Below, in pieces: positions 53,156-62,625 of a stretch of DNA of 64,000 bases. The stretch is taken from positions 1,984,001-2,048,000 of the forward strand of contig NZ_CP086068.1 in assembly GCF_020783335.1 (NCBI RefSeq), read 5' to 3'. Positions within the stretch are counted from its first letter, which is position 1; each line of letters opens with the position of its first letter. Made by a program: the position numbers and the translations under genes. Origin of the DNA: Mucilaginibacter daejeonensis. GTDB lineage: Bacteria > Bacteroidota > Bacteroidia > Sphingobacteriales > Sphingobacteriaceae. The notes under the pieces are model-generated. The model was not told the DNA's origin. It was given only the letters and a program-made list of their open reading frames with translations, and did no database searches.

Positions 53156-53303
53156 ATATGGATGGTGATATGGTTATAGCGAATGTAATAAAATCATAAC
53201 TGAATACTATCAATCGTCCCTTTTCGCCGATTATTATATCCACACGATTTTCTTTATCTTTACGCCTATAGCTAGTCTATGCTCATCAAATTTAAAAGTT
53301 ATT

Positions 53304-54317
53304 GTGCTAATTGAGGTCGATGTATTAGAAAATGAGATAGTTGAACAATATCCGTATGTTCTTGACATTTTATTGCGCGACAACACAACTCAAAAGAATA
53401 TTCTCTGGGGGACCACAAATTACGAAGCTCTTGGAGAGTTTTATCATTTAGACCGCGAAATCACACCCGCTTTGATCACCGGAGAAAATGGCAACATCAT
53501 TATGCCGCGTGTTCAAAAAAACAAGGTTCAGCAGCAAGTCAGGTCAAAAGAAATGGCAGAGGTATTTACCCCTTCCTGGATTTGTAATGCGCAAAACAAT
53601 TTGGTGGACGATAATTGGTTTGGAAGGTGTCACGTTTTCAATACAGAAATTCTTACGCCGGAAGGAGAACGATCATGGGAAGTAAATCCTAATAAGATAT
53701 CCTTTCCTCAGCGCAAGACTTGGAAAAGCTATGTCCGGGAACCACGCTTAGAGATGGCTTGTGGCGAAGCTCCTTACCTTACCAGCAGATATGATACAAC
53801 CACAGGTAAATTCATTCCAATTGAGAATCGCATTGGGCTGCTAGACAGAAAGCTACGCGTTATTAATGAAAATGCACAATCGACCGGCGAATGGTTAAAG
53901 GCAGCACAGACAGCTTATCAAAGCATTTACGGATTTGAATGGCAAGGGGATAGTTTATTACTCGCCCGCGAAGCTTTGCTAATCACCTTCTTAGAAAACT
54001 ATTGCTACAAATTCGGGAACGAACCATTATTAAAATCCATCCAATATATCGCTGAAATCATTTCTTGGAATATTTGGCAAATGGACGGCTTAAAAGGAGT
54101 GATACCTAATTCCTGTAACACGAAACCCCAAATCATTCAAGGTTTATTCGGTAAATACAACGCTAAACCTGTTTGCCAAGGATGCGAAACTGATCATATT
54201 CTTAAACATAATGGCACCTATTGTCTTATCAAGGACTGGTCGCGTAAAGACCCGGAATCGAACAGCCCAGGGAGGATAATCAGGTTTGTCGACCTTTTTA
54301 AAAAACAAGGTAAATGA
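53304..54317 (+). CDS. Restriction-modification subunit with methyltransferase-like motif I
   Basis: 337-aa protein commonly labelled restriction endonuclease subunit M. It has VEQYPYVLDILLRDNTTQKNILWGT near the start, AEVFTPSWICNAQNN (85-99) and LEMACGEAPYLTSRYD (149-164), the last resembling an AdoMet-binding motif I. No catalytic (N/D)PPY is present. A Cys4-like CQGCETDHIL and GTYCLI lie near the C-terminus. I keep GTG 53304 as start since no ATG is in frame upstream. It overlaps the next gene by ATGA and must act with it. Confidence 0.8.
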   Translation: MLIEVDVLENEIVEQYPYVLDILLRDNTTQKNILWGTTNYEALGEFYHLDREITPALITGENGNIIMPRVQKNKVQQQVRSKEMAEVFTPSWICNAQNNLVDDNWFGRCHVFNTEILTPEGERSWEVNPNKISFPQRKTWKSYVREPRLEMACGEAPYLTSRYDTTTGKFIPIENRIGLLDRKLRVINENAQSTGEWLKAAQTAYQSIYGFEWQGDSLLLAREALLITFLENYCYKFGNEPLLKSIQYIAEIISWNIWQMDGLKGVIPNSCNTKPQIIQGLFGKYNAKPVCQGCETDHILKHNGTYCLIKDWSRKDPESNSPGRIIRFVDLFKKQGK

Positions 54318-57300
54318 AATTCACATCCTCTCTAAAACCCAAGTTAATTTACGTTTTTCGTATCAATGACGAAGCGCATAGCGGTTGCTTGAAAATCGGC
54401 GAAGCGACCTCAGATTCCAGCGAGCTATTTGGATTAGAGCCGAATAGTTCTGCTTTAAATAAAGCTGCAAAAAAGCGGATCGATCAGTACACACAAACCG
54501 CTGGCATTGCCTACGAACTGCTCTACACTGAATTTGCGGTGTATTTAGACAAGGGTGTATTTAAAGCGTTTTCCGATGTCGAAGTTCATCAAGTGTTAAT
54601 CCGCTCCGGTATTCAACGAAAACTTTTCGATATTGAGCACAAAGCGAATGAATGGTTCATTACTGATCTGGACACTGTAAAAAAAGCAATAGCCGCAGTT
54701 AAGGCCGGTAGAGATTCATTGCATACGGGTGAGATTACGATTGCACAAAACCCGGTAATTTTCAGGCCTGAACAAAAAGCCGCTATTCAAAAGACCATCA
54801 AACAATTCAAAAAGGGCGACGAGATGTTATGGTTTGCCAAAATGCGTTTTGGAAAAACTTTATCGGCCTTGCAAGTTTTGAAAGAAGAAGGATTTAAAAG
54901 AACACTCATTTTAACGCATCGCCCCGTAGTTGATAAGGGGTGGTTCGAAGATTTCGCTAAGATCTTTTTTGACTCTCCTAATTATGCGTATGGGTCAAAA
55001 AATCAAGGGCATCGCTTCGCCACACTTGAAAAACTGTCCCGAGAAAACGCGTATAAATACGTTTATTTCGTTTCTATGCAGGACCTTAGGGGATCAGAAC
55101 TGGTAGGCGGTAACTTCAGCAAAAACGACGAAATTTATCGTACAACTTGGGACTATATCATCATAGATGAGGCACATGAGGGTACACAAACCGAACTAGG
55201 GAAAAATGTGCTGTCAGGTCTCAAGAAGTCTCACACTAAGATATTGCAACTTTCGGGAACGCCATTTAACCTCCTGGACAGTTATAAAGAAGAGGAAATC
55301 TATACTTGGGATTATGTCATGGAGCAAAAAGCGAAAGCAGCCTGGAATAAAATTCACTGGGGTGATCCTAATCCCTATGCCGCGCTGCCGAAATTGCACA
55401 TCTACACGTACGATTTAGGTAAACTTTTGCGGGGCTACATTGATGAGGAAGTGGCTTTTAATTTTCGTGAATTTTTCAGGGTAAATGAGGACGGGTCATT
55501 TCTTCATCAAAAAGACGTAATCTCACTTTTGAATTTGATATGCAAAGCTGACCAGGATAGTAATTACCCTTATTCAACAAGCGAATATCGGGACAACTTC
55601 AGACATTCTCTATGGATGTTGCCTGGTGTAAAGGAAGCCAAAGCATTAAGTCGAGTTCTAAAATCACACTCCGTATTTTCTCACTTTGAAATTGTTAATG
55701 TGGCAGGTGAAGGAGACGAAGAAGAAACCAACGAAGAAGCACTTAATAAAGTCAACAAAGCTATCGGCGAAAAGCCTCAGGATACTTACACCATTACCTT
55801 ATCCTGCGGACGGCTAACGACAGGCGTATCTGTTCCGGCTTGGACCGCTGTTTTCATGCTGGCTGGATCTTATAATACATCCGCTGCTGGGTATATGCAG
55901 ACGATTTTCCGCGTGCAAACTCCTGCCACCATCAATGGGAAAGTAAAAGAAGATTGCTTTGTCTTTGACTTTGCACCCGACCGAACCTTAAAGGTGATTG
56001 CAGAAACCGCTAAAGTATCTTCTAAGGCTGGAAAAACAACGGGTGAAGATCGAATAATTATGGGAGAATTCTTGAATTTTTGCCCAATTATAGCTGTTCA
56101 AGGCTCTCAAATGAAAAGTTATGACGTCAATGGAATGTTGGAGCAATTAAAAAAGACTTATGTTGAACGCGTCGTTCGTAACGGTTTTGAAGATGGCTAT
56201 CTATACAACAATGACGAACTAATGAAATTGGATGCTTTGGGGCTGGAAGACTTCGATGGCCTGAAGCAAATTATTGGTAGCACCAAAGCGATCCCTAAAA
56301 CCGGCTATATTGATATCAATTCCCAAGGATTTACTGATGAGGAATATGAACAGTTAGAAGTTATTAAAAAGAAAAACAAAAATAAGCTTACTGACGAAGA
56401 GAAACTGCTTTTAGGCGAAAAGAGCGAAAAGAAAAAAAATAGAGATAGCGCAGTCTCTATCCTGCGTGGCATATCTATTCGCATGCCACTGTTGATCTAC
56501 GGAGCGGATGTAACAGATGAGGATGAAATATCAATAGATAACTTTACAGACCTTGTCGACAATCAATCTTGGCAAGAATTTATGCCGACCGGGGTAACTA
56601 AAAGTACTTTTTTGAAGTTTAAGAAGTATTATGAGCCTGACGTGTTCCGCGCCGCCGGTAAACGCATCAGAGCGTTAGCACGGGCCGCGGATCACTTGAC
56701 CATTGAAGAAAGGATAGAACGGATTACTTCTATATTCAGCACATTCCGTAATCCGGACAAAGAAACGGTGTTAACACCTTGGCGAGTGGTTAATATGCAT
56801 TTAGGGGATTGTTTTGGAGGCTATAACTTTTTGGATGAAGCGGGGGCAAGAACTTTGCCCACTCCCCAATACATCGCTCAAGGAGTAGTTACCGATACCG
56901 TATTTTCGACAAACTCAAAAGTATTAGAGATTAACTCTAAATCTGGATTTTATCCATTATACATAGCCTACAGCATTTTCCGGAGGCGTATAAGCGAAAA
57001 GTACGATGGTACGGATCCCGATACCTTAACGATTGAGCAGCAATTAACAGAATGGGATGCCACCATCGCAAAAAATATTTTTATCATTTGCAAAACGCCA
57101 ATGGCAAAAAGTATTACAAAACGCACACTGATCGGCTTTAGGCATGCTAATATAAACGCGCGGTACTTCGAAGATTTAGTAGCTCAGATAAAAAATAAAC
57201 CTGAAAATTTCATCAGGAAGATCAGAAATGGACAAACTTATTGGAAATCAAATAATGATACGGAAATGAAGTTCAACGCTATTGTTGGAAACCCACCATA

Positions 57301-58294
57301 TATGGAAATGGATGGCGGAGCACAAGCAAGTGCAAAACCGATCTATAATCAATTTGTAGAAATTGCAAAAAAAATTGAGCCGCAATATATTTCAATGATC
57401 ATGCCCTCTAGATGGTACTCAGGTGGCCGCGGGCTCGATGAGTTCCGTAGCGCAATGTTAAATGACAAAAGAATTTCTTTATTGCATGATTTCTTGAATC
57501 CCGAGTTAGTCTTCCCTAAAACAAATATCCGAGGTGGGATTTGTTATTTTTTATGGGATAAAAATTATAATAATGAAGTCAACCTTACTAAGGTCGTCAC
57601 GCATAAAGAATCGGAAAATTCCAGCGCAGTTTTCCGCTCACTCAAACCAGCCGATGGCGGTACGTTTGTAAGACATAATGAAGCGATTTCTATCATTGAA
57701 AAAGTAAGTAAACAACAGGACTTTCAAGCCTTTTCGAAATATGTTTCCCCGCTAAGACCTTTTGGGTTTCGTGGCTATTTTACTAATGATGAAAAATTCA
57801 GGGAGACCGATATAGGTTTAAAACACCCAGTGATATGCTATGGAAAGGGGAAAAAGATCGGCTATGTGGAAAGGGACGAAATTACGACAAGGAAATCCTG
57901 GATTTATAATTACAAAGTTTTTACGGCAAGGGCAAATAATATCGGAACAGAATTGAACGATGACAACCTGAACGCTTTTGTTGGCGTACCTGGCACGATT
58001 TGTACAGAATCATATCTTGTCATGGGCGCCGAGCTAAAACTTGATCAAGTTTCAGCGCAAAACTTATGTAAATATTTTTCGACCAAATTTTTGAGATTTA
58101 TGCATAGTATTGCAAAAGCGAGCCAAGATGCTACCTCAAAGACCTATCAATTCGTACCACTTCAAAACCTTACACCTGATAGTGACATAGACTGGAGTCA
58201 ATCTATTTCAGCAATTGACAAACAGTTGTATACCAAATATAAACTCGATGAAAATGAGATAAAATTTATAGAGGAAATGATTAAAGAGATGTAG
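54314..58294 (+). CDS. GIY-YIG nuclease / SF2 helicase / Eco57I-type methyltransferase fusion
   Basis: 1326-aa restriction-modification protein. Order: GIY-YIG-like nuclease (LIYVFRIN at 11-18, CLKIGEAT at 25-32, Arg55, EVHQVL near 90); SF2 translocase with FRPEQKAAI (150-158), Walker A KMRFGKT (176-182), DEAH (285-288), SGTPFN (314-319) and TTGVSVPAW; then an N6-adenine methyltransferase with VLEINSKSGFYPL as variant motif I (870-882) and catalytic NPPY (993-996), and a C-terminal target-recognition region. One chain thus holds cutting, moving and methylating functions. It pairs with the upstream 337-aa subunit. Its 3' end overlaps the convergent McrC gene by 14 bases. Confidence 0.87.
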   Translation: MKFTSSLKPKLIYVFRINDEAHSGCLKIGEATSDSSELFGLEPNSSALNKAAKKRIDQYTQTAGIAYELLYTEFAVYLDKGVFKAFSDVEVHQVLIRSGIQRKLFDIEHKANEWFITDLDTVKKAIAAVKAGRDSLHTGEITIAQNPVIFRPEQKAAIQKTIKQFKKGDEMLWFAKMRFGKTLSALQVLKEEGFKRTLILTHRPVVDKGWFEDFAKIFFDSPNYAYGSKNQGHRFATLEKLSRENAYKYVYFVSMQDLRGSELVGGNFSKNDEIYRTTWDYIIIDEAHEGTQTELGKNVLSGLKKSHTKILQLSGTPFNLLDSYKEEEIYTWDYVMEQKAKAAWNKIHWGDPNPYAALPKLHIYTYDLGKLLRGYIDEEVAFNFREFFRVNEDGSFLHQKDVISLLNLICKADQDSNYPYSTSEYRDNFRHSLWMLPGVKEAKALSRVLKSHSVFSHFEIVNVAGEGDEEETNEEALNKVNKAIGEKPQDTYTITLSCGRLTTGVSVPAWTAVFMLAGSYNTSAAGYMQTIFRVQTPATINGKVKEDCFVFDFAPDRTLKVIAETAKVSSKAGKTTGEDRIIMGEFLNFCPIIAVQGSQMKSYDVNGMLEQLKKTYVERVVRNGFEDGYLYNNDELMKLDALGLEDFDGLKQIIGSTKAIPKTGYIDINSQGFTDEEYEQLEVIKKKNKNKLTDEEKLLLGEKSEKKKNRDSAVSILRGISIRMPLLIYGADVTDEDEISIDNFTDLVDNQSWQEFMPTGVTKSTFLKFKKYYEPDVFRAAGKRIRALARAADHLTIEERIERITSIFSTFRNPDKETVLTPWRVVNMHLGDCFGGYNFLDEAGARTLPTPQYIAQGVVTDTVFSTNSKVLEINSKSGFYPLYIAYSIFRRRISEKYDGTDPDTLTIEQQLTEWDATIAKNIFIICKTPMAKSITKRTLIGFRHANINARYFEDLVAQIKNKPENFIRKIRNGQTYWKSNNDTEMKFNAIVGNPPYMEMDGGAQASAKPIYNQFVEIAKKIEPQYISMIMPSRWYSGGRGLDEFRSAMLNDKRISLLHDFLNPELVFPKTNIRGGICYFLWDKNYNNEVNLTKVVTHKESENSSAVFRSLKPADGGTFVRHNEAISIIEKVSKQQDFQAFSKYVSPLRPFGFRGYFTNDEKFRETDIGLKHPVICYGKGKKIGYVERDEITTRKSWIYNYKVFTARANNIGTELNDDNLNAFVGVPGTICTESYLVMGAELKLDQVSAQNLCKYFSTKFLRFMHSIAKASQDATSKTYQFVPLQNLTPDSDIDWSQSISAIDKQLYTKYKLDENEIKFIEEMIKEM

Positions 58295-59546
58295 GGGCTC
58301 CTGTAAGCAATCCAGCGACCATTTCGCGGAACTCTTTTCGGGTCAGTAACTGGCGTCCGTTTAGAAGGTTCAAAAATAACAGACCGCCCCTCAGTTCAAA
58401 AGTTTCTCGAAAAATCAAATTTCCAGACCGGTAAGAAGTAGGATGATAATGCCCCTCTATTTTATAGCTCTCGGCGCTGGCAGGATATAACAGATATGCT
58501 GCCCCCCCCTCATAATAAAGCTTGTAAGCCAGTAATTGTCGCAGATCTTGGTCATCGGGTTTATGACGTGCCGGTCTTTTCCACTTGGTATCGATGACCA
58601 TTTTTCGCCCATCCGGCAATTCGACCAAAATATCCGGTATCAATAACTTTCCGCCCGAACCGTTCGTCCAGTACTTCAACCGACGCTGCTCACTAATTTT
58701 CCAGCCAAATTGACGCTCGCAACTCTTTAACCGCCGAAAGACAAACTCTTCCCACAGGTCATTCATATTGAACATTAAGGCCAGTACTGATTCTCGTCCA
58801 CCTCGCAAATCAGGATGATAATTCAGCAGGATCATCCGCGCGATCTTCAAGGCTTCCTGGTAAGGCTGCGTTTTGCGGTTCAATGAGAAACGTTTAAACA
58901 ACTGCTCATCCACCGGCAACCTTTTACTTTCCGGCCATTGTGCTAACAATTGCGCGCTTCGGTCTGCTAACCGTCCGCCACCCGTCAGCCGGCAAACCGT
59001 TTCCAAACCCTGCCGCAACAATTGATGCAAAGGATGATGCCGGTCGTATTCATCATAAGCCACGAAAAAACGCTCCGCATGACAACTGTTCTCGAGCAAG
59101 TGGCGCTCAAATAACAGCCGCCCCTTCAGCGCATATTGTTGTCCCTCTTCACTCCGGTACTTTTTGGTCAGGCCGCGATGCAGTAAGGTTTCCAGTTCGG
59201 CAATGTATTTTTCAAAGTAAAGCTCCAAGACCGAATTAGCGCGCAATTTCAAATTGGCATTGCCAGCAGAATGCGGGTCTACAAAATGGCACTCTTTCAG
59301 CATTTGCAATAAAATGTCATGCCACTTGCGGCCGTCAATGTCGTCGCGGTCGATTTTAGGCAAGACTTCGATCGTCAACTCATTGATCTGGATCACACCG
59401 ACATGCTCTTTAAAAGTCAGGCTGTTATCGCCTAAGCTATAATAAAGCCCATCTGTCAAGGTGTGTAAGCGGCGTATTGCGATTACCTGTGCCGGACTAA
59501 ACCGGCTATAAGGCACTTTATCATATTCAAAAAAATGAAGGATCAT
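58281..59546 (-). CDS. mcrC: McrC-like nuclease subunit
   Basis: 421-aa McrC family protein: an N-terminal beta-rich domain that binds the AAA ring, then a PD-(D/E)XK core with IPDILVELPDGRKMVIDTKWK (about residues 315-335; Asp...DxK). The helical middle has YDEYDRHHPLHQLLRQGLETV. In McrBC systems the McrB ring translocates DNA recognised by its N-terminal domain and McrC cuts. The start overlaps the McrB stop (59543-59546). Confidence 0.9.
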   Translation of the reverse strand: MILHFFEYDKVPYSRFSPAQVIAIRRLHTLTDGLYYSLGDNSLTFKEHVGVIQINELTIEVLPKIDRDDIDGRKWHDILLQMLKECHFVDPHSAGNANLKLRANSVLELYFEKYIAELETLLHRGLTKKYRSEEGQQYALKGRLLFERHLLENSCHAERFFVAYDEYDRHHPLHQLLRQGLETVCRLTGGGRLADRSAQLLAQWPESKRLPVDEQLFKRFSLNRKTQPYQEALKIARMILLNYHPDLRGGRESVLALMFNMNDLWEEFVFRRLKSCERQFGWKISEQRRLKYWTNGSGGKLLIPDILVELPDGRKMVIDTKWKRPARHKPDDQDLRQLLAYKLYYEGGAAYLLYPASAESYKIEGHYHPTSYRSGNLIFRETFELRGGLLFLNLLNGRQLLTRKEFREMVAGLLTGAPTSL

Positions 59547-62500
59547 AACTTCATTAAAGCGAGGGCGTCTATAAATAGCTTTGAATCGTTTAAGGCTGAC
59601 TTATTGATCGAATAGATCTCTTTTTCATCAAATTGATCTTCATCTGCTATGGCAAAGGTCACTGCATTCGTAACTGAGGTAATAAAACCGCTGCCGATCA
59701 CAAGTTGTATTTTATAATAATCCCCGAAAAAGTATTCTTGTAATAACGGAATCAGGTTATCCCGGAAGACGGTCATAAATTGATCAAGGCTATACACCTG
59801 CAAGAAATAAGCATGGCCGATCAAGTGGTCCCGATCTTTCAGGACCTCCAGGCGATCATTAACTGTTCTTAATAGTTTTTCCAAGTTGATGCCTTCATAG
59901 GCATAAGCGCGGAACAAGTCAATCTGAGCGACCTCTTGTACCTTGAAACTGTCCCAGGTCTCCTTACGGTCGATTTTGAATTGCTCATCCGGTTGTAACA
60001 GATCAAACAATTCTTGCTCGTAGACCAAATAATCTTTGTCCTCCCATGCCAAATCCTCATACTTCCATAAAAACCGCCAAACGATATGCGCAGGTGAAAG
60101 CAATTCAGGACGGGGCTCCATCTCTTTAAAACTGAACCGGCGCCTTAAAGCAGTGTCCAGCGCTTCCACGCTACGATCAGCCGTGTTCATGGTACCGATA
60201 AGGTATAAGTTAGCCGGTACGCCGAAATCATCCCGTGTATAAGGTAAGGTAACCGTTAAGCCTTCCGCATGGCCAAGTCGCTTGTCTGGTTCAATCAAAG
60301 TGATCAACTCACCAAAGATCTTGGCTATATTCCCTCGGTTGATTTCGTCAATGATCAGTACATAAGGTTTTGCTACTGGTGTTTCCGATTTGAAGAGATC
60401 GACAAACACCTCTTTTTTGACATCATCATCAAAAAATTCATAAATACTTTGCTGACTGATCTGTTTTCGGAAAAAGGTCGAAGGTGGCTGATTTAAACCA
60501 GTTGCTAACCATTCTACTTTTCTGAACTGGAAATACCCAAAGTCGTTGTTGTCGTCCCATTCGTAATCTCCTGTGATTTTGCCGATCGCATCAATAATGT
60601 GATTGCCTTTAGAGATGATTACAATATCACCGATCCGCATTTGCTGAAAAGCATACATCGCGGTAATATTATAGCGGCTGTCATTGACCAGGTCGGGAAA
60701 CTCTTGAACGAACTTATCGCGATATTCCTTCCAGTTTTTTATCCCCTTAAATCCTTCAAAGTTTTGGTCGCCTCCCCAGCCTAAGCCCACACAGTTGTTT
60801 TTCAAACACCAATCATGGATATGCGGATTTTGCAAACCGCCTAACGACATTTTGTAAAATTTAGCGTTCATAAAGATATCTTTGGATTGGGCTTTTACAT
60901 CCTGTAATCCACGGGCTGCGCCACAGATATTTTTGAATATCCCGGATTTGATTTCGTAGCGGACCACAGCATCTTCGTTATCAAGGACCGGTTTTAAACC
61001 CTCTACAAAGTCCTCATAGCCTAGACTTTGGTGAAAGGAAGTAAAAACGATCCGCTCTTCTACGACCAACTGATCGAACTTAGCTTTCATCTCCGTCCTT
61101 GACATGGCCGTGATATCTAACCCCATGATCTGTAGCGCTTTGTTAACGGTATGATAAGTTTTTCCCGTTCCCGGCGGGCCGTAAAGAATTTGATTTAAAG
61201 GCTGTTTCATTTTATTTTTCTCCAGCATAATTTCTTGATTCATTTGGGTGATGATTTTTCGGACCTGATTACCCACAGCGATGTCCAGTTGTCGCAGACC
61301 GGCAATAAGCTGCGGAATGGTTTGTTCACCAAAAAAAGCGATTTCTTGCTTCAAACGGATACTCCGCCCCCCCTCAAACCATTTAAACCATTCTATGCCT
61401 TCGGGCAGTTTACCGATCTGGCGTTCAAAACGTCCAGCGTTGGATTTGTGTTCAAAATGCAAGCAGATCCGAATTTTGTCTCTTTTAGCTGGAATAACTT
61501 CCAACTCGTAATGTGCACTTTTTGTATTAATGATTTTCGCTTCATCTGAAACCCACACCCAGTCACGGCGTTTGTGTTCACCACGGGTACCAGTCATTAT
61601 TGCAAACCCCGGTTTTTCCAAGTCATCACGCAATGTGGTAGCGAGTTCTTCGATCAGTGAGTCGAAGGTTCGCCGATTGATCTCTAACATACGGTACAAA
61701 ATATCTTGTGCGAGCAGGAAATGATGGTGATCCGCAAACGTATCCACAGGTTGATGTTGTGCGACTAACTTCAGCAATTCGGTATCATCTTGAACATAAT
61801 CCACTATAAAGCCGTTAACGATGGACATGTAGTCCACGTATTTTTTCCCCGGATCGGCTGACTTTCGCCCTAGTACCTTACAGAGCGTTTGGTAAAAGGA
61901 ATCTTTATAAAAAGCATAACGTTCCGGGTCATGGAAAGTTAGCAAGGTCGCAATAGTCCGTTCATCATGATGCGCCTGGCGCTTTGTGTCCGCTTCAACT
62001 TCACGGTACAAAGGACCTATCCTGGACGTAAACCGCTCACAACGCAACTGTAGATCTTCTATGTCATTAAATAATCCGCGTAAACAGTCCCGGTAACTTT
62101 CAGCTCGTTCACGCGCTAAATGATGCATCACACCAATGCCAGGCCCATAAATCAAGTTGGCAAAATTGATCTGTTTTAATTCCTTCAAAAGATCCGGTGC
62201 ATCCAGATCCGGCCGGCCTTTGAAGCTTTTTAATAATTCCCACTTATACTGCTCGTCATGTAAACCCTGCTCTTGCACTAACGCCTTGTAATCACGAATC
62301 AAAGCTGGAAATGGATCCGGTTGATCATTCTTAGGACGTACCTCAAAACCGAACTGCGCTAAAAAATCATTAGTTTGCGGCCCGCCACTACGTTCCCATA
62401 TTTCTCCTCCAACAGCTAAATCATGTGCTTTGCGCAATACCGCTTTTGGGGGATATGTTCGACCCTCGAAATGCAAATCATAACCAGTGGATGCATGAAT

Positions 62501-62578
62501 TCCCTTGGGGTTGTCTTTGAGTGCCGCGATCGCTTGCAAAATATGTTCTCGGGTAATTGATTGTGGTTGAAAAGGCAT
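59543..62578 (-). CDS. mcrB: McrB-like AAA+ GTPase with ScoMcrA-like head and an EVE-like insertion
   Basis: 1011-aa AAA+ protein. N-terminal head (about 1-85: REHILQAIAAL, ASTGYDLHFEGRTYPPKAV, SGGPQTNDFL) resembles the N-terminal head of ScoMcrA. A DUF3578-like region follows (about 300-440). Walker A ILYGPPGTGKT lies near 465-475. Between Walker A and B a domain of about 140 residues (555-695: FYKMSLGG..., NCVGLGWGGD, MRIGDIVIISKGN) looks like an EVE/PUA modified-base reader. Walker B VLIIDEINRG near 742, and the McrB signature GTMNTADRSVEALDTALRRRF near 797. The inserted reader suggests recognition of modified DNA. Divergent from the PLD-like gene (47-base gap). Confidence 0.87.
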   Translation of the reverse strand: MPFQPQSITREHILQAIAALKDNPKGIHASTGYDLHFEGRTYPPKAVLRKAHDLAVGGEIWERSGGPQTNDFLAQFGFEVRPKNDQPDPFPALIRDYKALVQEQGLHDEQYKWELLKSFKGRPDLDAPDLLKELKQINFANLIYGPGIGVMHHLARERAESYRDCLRGLFNDIEDLQLRCERFTSRIGPLYREVEADTKRQAHHDERTIATLLTFHDPERYAFYKDSFYQTLCKVLGRKSADPGKKYVDYMSIVNGFIVDYVQDDTELLKLVAQHQPVDTFADHHHFLLAQDILYRMLEINRRTFDSLIEELATTLRDDLEKPGFAIMTGTRGEHKRRDWVWVSDEAKIINTKSAHYELEVIPAKRDKIRICLHFEHKSNAGRFERQIGKLPEGIEWFKWFEGGRSIRLKQEIAFFGEQTIPQLIAGLRQLDIAVGNQVRKIITQMNQEIMLEKNKMKQPLNQILYGPPGTGKTYHTVNKALQIMGLDITAMSRTEMKAKFDQLVVEERIVFTSFHQSLGYEDFVEGLKPVLDNEDAVVRYEIKSGIFKNICGAARGLQDVKAQSKDIFMNAKFYKMSLGGLQNPHIHDWCLKNNCVGLGWGGDQNFEGFKGIKNWKEYRDKFVQEFPDLVNDSRYNITAMYAFQQMRIGDIVIISKGNHIIDAIGKITGDYEWDDNNDFGYFQFRKVEWLATGLNQPPSTFFRKQISQQSIYEFFDDDVKKEVFVDLFKSETPVAKPYVLIIDEINRGNIAKIFGELITLIEPDKRLGHAEGLTVTLPYTRDDFGVPANLYLIGTMNTADRSVEALDTALRRRFSFKEMEPRPELLSPAHIVWRFLWKYEDLAWEDKDYLVYEQELFDLLQPDEQFKIDRKETWDSFKVQEVAQIDLFRAYAYEGINLEKLLRTVNDRLEVLKDRDHLIGHAYFLQVYSLDQFMTVFRDNLIPLLQEYFFGDYYKIQLVIGSGFITSVTNAVTFAIADEDQFDEKEIYSINKSALNDSKLFIDALALMKL

Positions 62579-62625
62579 AGCGTTAAAGTGCCTAAACTAC
62601 TAGATAAAAAGGTTATTTTCGGGCA

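Noticed and set aside
54314..58294. BREX or DISARM assignment of the large helicase-methyltransferase
   Set aside because: No PglZ, BrxC, DrmA or DrmB-like genes are present; the layout fits a stand-alone two-gene restriction system.
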